From: Byssovorax sp.
GTDB lineage: Bacteria; Myxococcota_A; Polyangia; Polyangiales; Polyangiaceae
DNA: 64,000 bases
Direction: 5' to 3'
Assembly (NCBI GenBank): GCA_025362495.1
Contig: JANYGI010000035.1
Location: 39,236-103,235, forward strand
Below the pieces are notes generated by a model, which worked only from the letters and a program-made list of their open reading frames with translations, ran no database searches and was not told the DNA's origin. A program made the translations under genes and the position numbers. Below are positions 44,893-51,370 of this stretch, in pieces. Numbering within the stretch: position 1 is the first letter of the stretch; every line of letters starts with the position of its first letter.

Positions 44893-45699
44893 TCAGCCCC
44901 CCGTGCCCGCGTCGGCGACGACGCTGTCACCCACCTGGAGGGGCATTTTCAAGAGCTGCTCCGCCGGGACGGGCGCCACGACGGCGTCGATCTCGGCGCC
45001 GACCGGCTCCCCGTTGAAGTAGCCGCGCAGCTTGTATTTGCCGGGCTCGAGCTCGATCGAAAAGTCTCCCTTTCGATCGGGGTAGTCGACCTTCACCGTG
45101 CGCGGCTCGACCACGATCCACGAGCGCAGGCTCGGCGTGGCCTGGTCGCGGATCTCGTACTTCCCGGGCCCCGGCGGCGTCCAGCTCCGGCTCTTGTCGA
45201 CGGCCGTCTCGGCGACGGCGAAGCCCTTGTTTCCAGTGTCGTAGAGCTTGTGCGGGAAGGGATCGTGGTTCTCGAACTGGATCTGCTGGCCCACCCCGAC
45301 GACCAGCGTCACCGGCGAGGCGCGGCCTCCAGCGATCGTCACGCGGAGCGGCACCTTCGGCGTGGGGCCGTTGCCCTCGAGCACGAGGGCCGCGATGCAG
45401 AGCTCTTTCGGGAGGAACCCGGTCAGGTTGCGCACGTCTTGACGCACGGTGAGCGAGGGCTCGCGAAACGTGAAGCGATGGGACTTGGGATCCTTGGCCT
45501 CGTTCCACGAGGGGTTCAGGAGCTTGGCCGTACCGCTGGCCTTACCCTTCACCGTCACCACGTTCGCCGCGGCCAGCGCCACGCTCGGGATCGCGAGGAG
45601 AGCGACGACGACGCCGAGCCGACGAGCGAGGCGCGCCCCGCTCCATCCGCGCGTCGTTTGGCTTTCCTTCGCGGGAAAACAGGCTGTTTTGGGGTCCAT
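44893..45699 (-). CDS. Secreted cupredoxin-like protein
   Basis: 268 residues. N-terminal basic stretch then signal peptide LGVVVALLAIPSVALA. The mature protein is all-beta: VTVKGKASGTAKLLNPSWNE, LVVGVGQQIQFENHDPFPHK and WTPPGPGKYEIRDQATPSLR. The NHDPFPHKLY string is like a cupredoxin copper-ligand His loop, but the usual C-H-M second ligand set is missing, so copper binding is doubtful. It ends in a carboxypeptidase-regulatory-like fold (FSIELEPGKYKLRGYFNGEP). First gene of the operon with the MXAN_5187-like protein (six-base spacer) and the FadL porin, suggesting a shared envelope role. Confidence 0.75.
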   Translation of the reverse strand: MDPKTACFPAKESQTTRGWSGARLARRLGVVVALLAIPSVALAAANVVTVKGKASGTAKLLNPSWNEAKDPKSHRFTFREPSLTVRQDVRNLTGFLPKELCIAALVLEGNGPTPKVPLRVTIAGGRASPVTLVVGVGQQIQFENHDPFPHKLYDTGNKGFAVAETAVDKSRSWTPPGPGKYEIRDQATPSLRSWIVVEPRTVKVDYPDRKGDFSIELEPGKYKLRGYFNGEPVGAEIDAVVAPVPAEQLLKMPLQVGDSVVADAGTGG

Positions 45700-45808
45700 C
45701 GGAAGAGCGAACGTACCGGAAGCCCCACCGAAACGTAAACAAAAGGCAACGGGCCAGCGCGTTGCCGCACCGGCCCGTCACAACCCCGCCTCTACCCCAT
45801 CCCTCACG

Positions 45809-45875
45809 TCATCGAGGGGGAGGGGCCCCCGCGTGCGTTACCCGCCCCAGCTCATCGAGGGGGAGGGGCCCCGCA
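45809..45875. repeat. Direct repeat of a GC-rich 20+ base unit
   Basis: TCATCGAGGGGGAGGGGCCC occurs at 45809-45828 and again at 45852-45871, 43 bases apart, with a third partial GGGGAGGGGGC near 45879. It belongs to a noncoding block between the cupredoxin-like gene and the 6S RNA. It may be part of a dispersed intergenic repeat family. Confidence 0.75.
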
Positions 45876-45910
45876 TGCGGGGAGGGGGCAAAGCCCCCGT
45901 TGGGGTATGG

Positions 45911-45972
45911 GGCCGCTTGCGGCCCCATCGAAAACAAAACCAAGGCCGCTTGCGGCCCCATCGAAAACAAAA
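45911..45972 (-). terminator. Tandem 29-base hairpin repeat, terminator-like on the minus strand
   Basis: Two identical units (45911-45939 and 45944-45972, period 33) each hold the perfect palindrome GGCCGC-TT-GCGGCC followed by CCATCGAAAACAAAA. Read on the minus strand the order is a T-rich tract (TTTTGTTTTCGATGG), then the GGCCGC-AA-GCGGCC hairpin, then TTGGTTTTGTTTTC, then the second hairpin. The first T-rich tract begins about 20 bases past the 6S RNA 3' end. The unit between the hairpins has the hairpin-plus-T-tract order of an intrinsic terminator for leftward transcription. Confidence 0.55.
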
Positions 45973-45990
45973 GTTCCTTACCAACAGTGA

Positions 45991-46207
45991 CGTGGGCTTT
46001 GGCGTGAACCCCTAGCTTGCAGCTAGGTGGGAGCCGCTGTACCGCTTCAGGCTTCCCGGTGATTTCATCCGGGCCTAGCACACCGCAGTAGCTAGTGGGC
46101 CCCCTGGTTATTGCTTACTCGGGATTCAAATGCCAAACGCCTCACGGAGACCGCCAGAGGGAACAGGGCCCAGGATAGTGATCGTGACAGCGCGGTCAAC
46201 GCCCACG
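45991..46207 (-). ncRNA. ssrS: 6S RNA (regulator of RNA polymerase)
   Basis: On the minus strand a closing stem is formed by 5' CGTGGGC (46207-46201) and 3' GCCCACG (45997-45991). The 5' strand then has GGCCCTGTTCCCTCTGGC (46170-46153), comparable to the GGGCCAGTCCCCTGAGCC region of E. coli 6S. The apical hairpin is CCCGGATGAAATCACCGGG (46073-46055) followed by AAGCCT, as in E. coli. The 3' central-bubble hairpin is CACCTAGCTGCAAGCTAGGG (46029-46010) followed by GTTCACGCC, closely parallel to the E. coli CACCT-hairpin-AGGGTTxAxGCC. This architecture, in which a DNA-like bubble binds sigma70 holoenzyme, matches 6S RNA. Length is about 217 bases, somewhat long, and the exact ends are estimates. 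No protein frame here is credible. Confidence 0.78.
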
Positions 46208-46239
46208 CGATCTCTTTCCTGAAGATCGCTGACGAAGGC

Positions 46240-47106
46240 TCAGCCCTTTGCTGCGTCGCGGTGGATCGCCGCGAGGAGATCCGCGTGGATGCGCCCGTTC
46301 GACGCCGCGACGTAGCCGGTGTGGTAGTCGGGCGCGCCGCCGTCCAGCGAGGTGATCGTCCCGCCGGCCGCGAGGACCACCGCGCACGCAGCGGCCATGT
46401 CCCACGAGTGCAGGCTGCGCTCCCAGTAGCCCTCGTAGGTACCGTCGGCGACCATCGACAGATCCATCGCGGCGCTCCCGCAGCGGCGAACGGCCTGGGC
46501 CGCGCGCTTCACGGCCATGAACGAGGCGAAGTTGCTGTCGGGCTCGCGATCGCGCACCAGCGGGAAGCCCGTGGCCACGAGCGACTCGCTCAGCAGCGCC
46601 GTCGCGCTCACGGTGCAGGGCTTGCCGTTTCGAAGGGCCACGCCCGGGATCGTCGGCGCCGCCCCGTCGAGGCGGGCCGGCGACACCCACGCTGTCCAGC
46701 GCACGCCGATCATCGGCGCGACCACCGCTCCCGCGACGGGGCGATCGTCTTCCATCAGCCCGACGGCCACGCACCAGAACGGGTGACCGTGCACGAAGTT
46801 GGTCGTTCCATCGATCGGATCGACGTACCACACGAGGCCGGGGCGGCCGCTGACGTCGCGCGCCGACGTCTGCTCCTCGCCGACGACGGGCAGCCCCGGC
46901 GAGAGCGAGCCGAGTCGTTGCACCAGCAGCTGCTCGCTCGCGCGATCGTACTCGGTCACCAGATCGTGCTGGCCCTTCTTGGTGATCGCCGGGCGCGAGC
47001 GAAAGCCCGAGCCCACGAGCACCGCGGCCTCCTCGGCGACGAGCAGGGCGATCTGCGCGAAATCGGCGCGCTCCCTGGCGTTCGTGAGCGAAGGCAGATC
47101 GGTCAT
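46240..47106 (-). CDS. Inositol monophosphatase-family phosphatase
   Basis: 288 residues from ATG 47106. Motifs of the Li+-sensitive Mg2+ phosphatase family: VVGEEQTSA (metal Glu about 77), WYVDPIDGTTNFVHG (metal Asp 96 and 99), and SWDMAAACAVVLAAGGTITS (third metal Asp). Substrates in this family include myo-inositol-1-phosphate, histidinol phosphate and PAP; none is indicated here. The start overlaps the mpl stop by four bases (ATGA), so it is translated together with mpl. The 6S RNA gene lies 33 bases downstream. Confidence 0.93.
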   Translation of the reverse strand: MTDLPSLTNARERADFAQIALLVAEEAAVLVGSGFRSRPAITKKGQHDLVTEYDRASEQLLVQRLGSLSPGLPVVGEEQTSARDVSGRPGLVWYVDPIDGTTNFVHGHPFWCVAVGLMEDDRPVAGAVVAPMIGVRWTAWVSPARLDGAAPTIPGVALRNGKPCTVSATALLSESLVATGFPLVRDREPDSNFASFMAVKRAAQAVRRCGSAAMDLSMVADGTYEGYWERSLHSWDMAAACAVVLAAGGTITSLDGGAPDYHTGYVAASNGRIHADLLAAIHRDAAKG

Positions 47107-48569
47107 GACAGGGCTCCTCGCAATTTTTCGTAGATGCCACCGAAGGCCCCGTTCGACAGCAGGGCCACGGTGTCGCCGGGCTTCGCGTCGCGGGCGATCG
47201 TCGCGATGATCGCGTCGACCGATCCGGCCGCTTCCGCGCGCGAGCCATGCTGCTCGATCTCGCGCACCAGCCTCGGAAGATCGAGCCGCTCGGCCTCGGG
47301 GATGTCGCCGCGACCGAGCGGCGCGAAGACCACGCGGTCGGCCGCGCCGAACGATTTCGCGTAGCTCTCCTGGTGGATCGCCCGGCACGCCGTCGCGCTC
47401 CGCGGCTCGAACACCGCCCACAGCGCGCCCGCGGGGTGCCGTGATCGCAAGGCCCGCAGCGTCTCGTCCACGGCCGTCGGGTGGTGCGCGAAGTCGTCGT
47501 ACACGGCGACGCCGCGCTGCACGAAGAGAAGATCTTGCCGGCGCCGCACGCCCTCGAACGTGGCCATCGAGCTGATCGCCGTCTTCAGCGGGACGCCGTA
47601 GCCCTGCGCTGCCGCGGCGATCGCCGCCAGCGCGTTGCGCACGTTGTGGTGCCCCGGCATCTTCAGCGCGACGCGGCCCGCGGCCACGCCGCCCGCGTAC
47701 AGATCGAACGCCTGCCCGCTCGCGTCCTCGCCCGCCGGCGCCCCGAGCCAGTGCGGCGGCTGTCCGTTCGTGTCGTCGCCCTCGAGCGCGAACCAGGCGA
47801 TCTCCGCCTTCGCCGACGCGCGCACGATCTCGACCACCGCCGGATCAGTTGCAGCAGCAACGATCAGCCCCGACGCGGGGACCCGCTCGACGAAGCCCGC
47901 GAACGCCGCGCGGTACGAGGCGTCGTCCGGGTAGATGTCGATGTGGTCGTGCTCGATCGACGTGATGATCGCGACCTCGGGGCGGTAGTGCCAGAACTTG
48001 GGCGTCTTCTCGAAGAAGGCCGTGTCGTACTCGTCGCCCTCGACGACGAAGGGCGTACCGCGGAGCTTCATGCCCTCGCTCCCCACGAGCGGCAGCTTGC
48101 GCTCGGGGCCGACGTGGCCCGGGAGGCGGAAGCTCCCCTCGAAATTCTTCGGTAGCCCGCCGATGAGGAACCCGGGATCGCGCCCCGCTTCGTGCATCAA
48201 CCAGGCGCACATCGAGCTCGTCGTCGTCTTGCCGTGCGTGCCGCCGACCACCAGGGGCGACGTGCCCTTGAGCAGATGATCGGCGAGCGCGTGGGCCATC
48301 GTCGTCACGGGGATCCCGGCCTCTTTCGCGGCGACGGCCTCGACGTTCCACGGGCGGCAGACGTTGCCGACGACGACGAGGTCGGGCCGCGGTGAGAGGT
48401 GCGCGGCGTCGAAGCCCGTCATCAGGCGGATGCCCCAGCGCTCGAGCGCCGGCCCCATCGGCGGGTAGAACGCGGTGTCCGAGCCCGAGACGTCGTGCCC
48501 GGCGGCCTTGAAGAGCCCGGCGAGCGCACCCATGCCCGTGCCGGCCACGGCGACGAAGTGAACGTGCAT
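47103..48569 (-). CDS. mpl: UDP-MurNAc:L-Ala-gamma-D-Glu-meso-DAP tripeptide ligase
   Basis: 488 residues from ATG 48569. Mur-ligase architecture: an N-terminal UDP-binding domain (HFVAVAGTGMGALAGLFKAA, HDVSGSDTAFYPPMG), a central ATPase domain with VVGGTHGKTTTSSMCAWLM (Lys about 114) and a DEYDTAFFEKTPKFWHYRP segment typical of Mpl rather than MurC, then SIEHDHIDIY, and a C-terminal domain with YDDFAHHPTAVDETLRAL and FEPRSATACR. It recycles cell-wall tripeptide onto UDP-MurNAc. First gene of a two-gene unit with the phosphatase; divergent from the AraC regulator. Confidence 0.95.
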   Translation of the reverse strand: MHVHFVAVAGTGMGALAGLFKAAGHDVSGSDTAFYPPMGPALERWGIRLMTGFDAAHLSPRPDLVVVGNVCRPWNVEAVAAKEAGIPVTTMAHALADHLLKGTSPLVVGGTHGKTTTSSMCAWLMHEAGRDPGFLIGGLPKNFEGSFRLPGHVGPERKLPLVGSEGMKLRGTPFVVEGDEYDTAFFEKTPKFWHYRPEVAIITSIEHDHIDIYPDDASYRAAFAGFVERVPASGLIVAAATDPAVVEIVRASAKAEIAWFALEGDDTNGQPPHWLGAPAGEDASGQAFDLYAGGVAAGRVALKMPGHHNVRNALAAIAAAAQGYGVPLKTAISSMATFEGVRRRQDLLFVQRGVAVYDDFAHHPTAVDETLRALRSRHPAGALWAVFEPRSATACRAIHQESYAKSFGAADRVVFAPLGRGDIPEAERLDLPRLVREIEQHGSRAEAAGSVDAIIATIARDAKPGDTVALLSNGAFGGIYEKLRGALS

Positions 48570-48685
48570 GGGTCGATCGTGTGCTTCGGATGCGCGGGTG
48601 CGGCAAGAGGGCACGCGCTCGGGCGCGATCTCCGGTCGCCGGATCCAGGCTCGCCCCGCGGCGCGCCGGGCCCCCGACCCGGTTG

Positions 48686-48707
48686 GTAATTACATCCGTG
48701 TTGCAAG
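48686..48707. promoter_or_regulatory. Palindromes GTAATTAC and TTGCAA in the mpl/araC spacer
   Basis: GTAATTAC at 48686-48693 is an exact palindrome. TGTTGCAAG at 48699-48707 holds the TGTTGCA word that also forms both arms of the inverted repeat upstream of the Fur-family gene (51160-51183). AT-rich for this genome and 25-45 bases before the AraC start, so it is a plausible operator/promoter. Confidence 0.4.
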
Positions 48708-48731
48708 AGCAAATCGCGGTAAGCTCCGGTC

Positions 48732-49625
48732 ATGAGCCCGACCGCCGATCCGGTGCGCGCGGCCCCGTCGCTCGGGGGAGGGCGCGCGGTGTTCGTCGCG
48801 CTCCAGCGCGGCGCCGCCGAGCGCCTGCCGTGTCGCTCCGCGGTCACGCACGACCACCTCGTCGTCGCCTATTGCACCCGCGGGACGAGCGTGATCGAGC
48901 AGCAGGGGACCTGGACGCTCGCGGCCGGCGACGTGCTCTTGATCCCGGCCGGCGCGGCGCATCGCCACCTCGAGACGAACGACTCCGAGCTCTGGGGCCT
49001 CGGCCTCTGCCCGGTGACGTTCCGGGCCGAGGGCGGCGCCGAGCTGCTCTACCCGATCGAGCGCGTTCGCGCCGGCGCCGCCGCCGTCGTCACCATCCCC
49101 GAGCCCCGACGCGCGCGCCTCGTCGCCCTCTTCGTCGATCTCCAGCGCGAGATCGAGGAGCGCGCGACAGGCACAGAAATCGCGCAAAAGAGCCTCGTTT
49201 CGCTGATCTTGACCGAGGTCGCGCGCGCCATGGCCTCGCGCCTCGACGCCGCGCCGACGAGCAGCGTCGTCGCCGAGGCGCTCGGCTACATCGAGCGGCA
49301 CTGCACCGAGTCGATCTCGCTCCGCGACGTCGCCGACGCCGTGCATCGCTCGTCGTCGTACGTCACCACGCTGGTGCGCCGCGCGACGGGGCGCTCGGTC
49401 CAGGCCTGGATCATCGCCGGTCGCCTCGCGGAGGCCCGCCGCCGGCTCGCCAGCAGCGACGAGATGGTCGAGGTGATCGCCGAGCGCGTCGGGTACGCCG
49501 ACGCCACCCACTTCATCCGCCTCTTCCGGCGCGAGCACGGCGTGACGCCGGCCGCCTGGCGCGCTGGCCGGAACGGCGCGGCGCCCCCCGAAAGGGCGAT
49601 CCGGCGCCCTTCGGCCCCGCGCTGA
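48732..49625 (+). CDS. AraC-family transcriptional regulator
   Basis: 297 residues. An N-terminal cupin-like effector domain (EQQGTWTLAAGDVLLIPAGA, HRHLETNDSELWGLGLCPVT) is followed by two helix-turn-helix units: ESISLRDVADAVHRSSSYV and DEMVEVIAERVGYADATHF, then IRLFRREHGVTPAAWR. This is a standard AraC/XylS activator. It points toward the thioredoxin-reductase-like flavoprotein, tail-to-tail, with a stem-loop between. Targets are unknown. Confidence 0.93.
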   Translation: MSPTADPVRAAPSLGGGRAVFVALQRGAAERLPCRSAVTHDHLVVAYCTRGTSVIEQQGTWTLAAGDVLLIPAGAAHRHLETNDSELWGLGLCPVTFRAEGGAELLYPIERVRAGAAAVVTIPEPRRARLVALFVDLQREIEERATGTEIAQKSLVSLILTEVARAMASRLDAAPTSSVVAEALGYIERHCTESISLRDVADAVHRSSSYVTTLVRRATGRSVQAWIIAGRLAEARRRLASSDEMVEVIAERVGYADATHFIRLFRREHGVTPAAWRAGRNGAAPPERAIRRPSAPR

Positions 49626-49638
49626 GAGTGCCACTCTC
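49624..49638. terminator. GAGAGTG-C-CACTCTC stem-loop between convergent genes
   Basis: A perfect seven-base inverted repeat around one central base overlaps the AraC stop and lies just before the flavoprotein stop. There is no T-run, and a one-base loop would have to open, so termination in both directions is only a possibility. Confidence 0.4.
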
Positions 49639-49641
49639 CGC

Positions 49642-50553
49642 CTATCGGCTCAGCGCCTCGATCGTGAGCTCGTGGTTGATCATGGCCGCGGCCATCGTGC
49701 CTTCCGAGGCGGCGGCGATCGCCGCTTGCGCCATCGTCGCGAGGTCTCCCGCCGCGTGAATCCCGGGCACCGACGTCTTCTTGGTGAAGGCGTCGACGCG
49801 CACGAACCCCTTCTCATCGAGGGCCAGATTCAATGATTGCACGAGCGGCACCTGGATCTGCTGCGGCCGCGCGAAGAGCACATCGCGCCTCACCCGCTCA
49901 CCATCGCTCAACTCCACCGCTTCGAGGTGGCCATTCTTCTCATGGAGGGCGCGAATCGGCCGCTCGTCGACGCGAATGCGCGCGGCCTCGAGCCGGGCGC
50001 GGAGGTCGTCCGCCACCGGGAACGCGCCGCCGGTGAAGACCACGAGATCTCGCGTCCAGCTCGTGAGAACAAAGGAGAACTCGAGCATCATCGGGCTCGG
50101 TGCGAGCACCCCGAAGGCTCGATCCTTCACCTCCCACGCGTGGCAATAGGGGCACTGGAAGATGCTCTTGCCCCAGAGCTCGCGGAAGCCGGGGAGATCG
50201 GGCATGACGTCAATCATCCCCACGCAGAGGAGGAGGCGCCTCGCCACCAGCGTGCGCGTCCCGATCTGCACGGTGAGCAGGCCTCCTTCGGGGGTCACGG
50301 CGTCGACGCGCGCGTCCTCGACCTCGACCGAGGCGTACGGGACGAGCTGCTCGCGCGCGACGCGGCGAAACTCGGCCGGAGCGATCCCGTCGCGGGTGAC
50401 GAAGTTGTGGATCTCGGTCGCCGCGGCGTTCCGGGGCGATCCCGCGTCGAAGAGGATCACCCTCTTTCGAGCGCGCCCGAGGATGAGCGCGGCGCTGAGC
50501 CCCGCGGGGCCGCCTCCCACGATGACGACGTCGTACGGCGTTTCTTTTTCCAT
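49642..50553 (-). CDS. Thioredoxin-reductase-like FAD/NAD(P) oxidoreductase
   Basis: 303 residues. FAD motif VVIVGGGPAGLSAALILGRA, redox pair IFQCPYCHAWE (Cys about 134 and 137, CPYC rather than CAVC), and the second FAD motif VPGIHAAGDLATMAQAAIAA. The NADPH motif GxGxxA is not clear (GVLAPSPMMLEFSFVLTSW). This resembles flavoproteins of the DepH/GliT/HlmI group that oxidise dithiols, or ferredoxin-type reductases, rather than canonical TrxB, which is at 40345. It lies 79 bases downstream of the Fur-family regulator on the same strand. Confidence 0.85.
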   Translation of the reverse strand: MEKETPYDVVIVGGGPAGLSAALILGRARKRVILFDAGSPRNAAATEIHNFVTRDGIAPAEFRRVAREQLVPYASVEVEDARVDAVTPEGGLLTVQIGTRTLVARRLLLCVGMIDVMPDLPGFRELWGKSIFQCPYCHAWEVKDRAFGVLAPSPMMLEFSFVLTSWTRDLVVFTGGAFPVADDLRARLEAARIRVDERPIRALHEKNGHLEAVELSDGERVRRDVLFARPQQIQVPLVQSLNLALDEKGFVRVDAFTKKTSVPGIHAAGDLATMAQAAIAAASEGTMAAAMINHELTIEALSR

Positions 50554-50632
50554 CGAGCGAGGATGAGAGCGCGGTCCGCAGCGCGGAAGGGCGGCGCTTG
50601 CTCCTGCGTCGGCGGATCTCTGGATCGGCGGG

Positions 50633-51073
50633 CTAAGCGCAGCGATCGCAGAGGCCGCGAACCTGGATCTCCAGGCCTTTTTTGCGCATCGCCTTCGGAG
50701 CGCCGCGGGCCGGGGTGACGCGCACGCTCTCGTCGGGAAGGCACGTCACGTCGCCGCACGCGTTGCAGAGAAAATGCGGGTGGGCCGCCGTCTCGTGCTT
50801 CGTTTCGGCGCGGATCCGCTCGAAGCGCCAGACGTGATCGCCGAGGTCGGAGCGCCGCACCAGGCCAGCGCCGACGAAGTCGGTGAGGATCCGGTAAACG
50901 GTGGCGCGGTCCCACCCCTCGGGCGCGAGATCCTCGGCGATCTCCCCGTGAGCGCGGGGCGCGGCGTCGCGATGGAGGCTGCGCAGGACGGCGATCCGCG
51001 AGGCCGTCACCCGCAGGCCCGAGGCGCGGATCTCGTCCCGGAGGTCGTCGAGGGAGATCTCCTTGGGCGCCAT
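50633..51073 (-). CDS. Fur-family transcriptional repressor (Fur/PerR/Zur type)
   Basis: 146 residues from ATG 51073. Winged helix DLRDEIRASGLRVTASRIAV with the recognition region DRATVYRILTDFVGAGLVRR; dimerisation/metal domain with AAHPHFLCNACGDVTCLP and LCDRCA, giving Cys pairs about 103/106 and 142/145 for a structural Zn. His at 98 and 100 may join the sensory metal site. Fe, peroxide or Zn sensing cannot be distinguished. A TGTTGCA inverted repeat lies 87-110 bases upstream of the start and may be its own operator. Confidence 0.92.
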   Translation of the reverse strand: MAPKEISLDDLRDEIRASGLRVTASRIAVLRSLHRDAAPRAHGEIAEDLAPEGWDRATVYRILTDFVGAGLVRRSDLGDHVWRFERIRAETKHETAAHPHFLCNACGDVTCLPDESVRVTPARGAPKAMRKKGLEIQVRGLCDRCA

Positions 51074-51159
51074 CCTCGACGTGTACCGCCGCCGCGCCGC
51101 GCTGGCAACGCGCGCTGCCGAGCCAGGTTTCAGCAGCATCCAGGTTGTTGTTGAATCAC

Positions 51160-51183
51160 TGTTGCAACGAAGTAGATGCAACA
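51160..51183. promoter_or_regulatory. Inverted repeat TGTTGCA-N10-TGCAACA, putative Fur-family operator
   Basis: Perfect seven-base arms (51160-51166 and 51177-51183). The left half is extended by the palindrome GTTGCAAC (51161-51168), and a further GTTGTTGAATC lies just left. AT-richer than the surroundings and located in the 297-base spacer between the Fur-family gene and the GH35 gene, so it could control either or both. Confidence 0.5.
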
Positions 51184-51370
51184 GGGATACATCGGCGCCC
51201 GCTCGCCCGCGCTCCCGCCGCTGCCCGTCCAGCGAGCTCTCGCGGCGCCCCTGATCGCTTTGAAGGAGCACCGAAATCAAACGCGGTTACCCCCGCCGCG
51301 GTGAGGCGGCGCTCGCGGCCTGCGCGAGGGTGTGCTCCCCGGGCGATCCTTGCTAAGGTCCGCCCCAATC

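Noticed and set aside
45809..45972. Possible CRISPR array
   Set aside because: Only two copies of each of two different repeats, with spacers of 4 and about 23 bases and no cas genes nearby.
45449..46081. Short open frames over the repeats and the 6S RNA
   Set aside because: They consist of translated repeats and structured RNA sequence (for example repeated LFSMGPQAA) without codon bias.
46111..47133. 340-residue plus-strand frame over the phosphatase gene
   Set aside because: Shadow of the minus-strand gene, which has all three metal-binding motifs of the inositol monophosphatase family.
48581..49759. Plus-strand frame overlapping the AraC gene
   Set aside because: Arg-rich noise. The 48732 frame contains both HTH motifs and a cupin domain.
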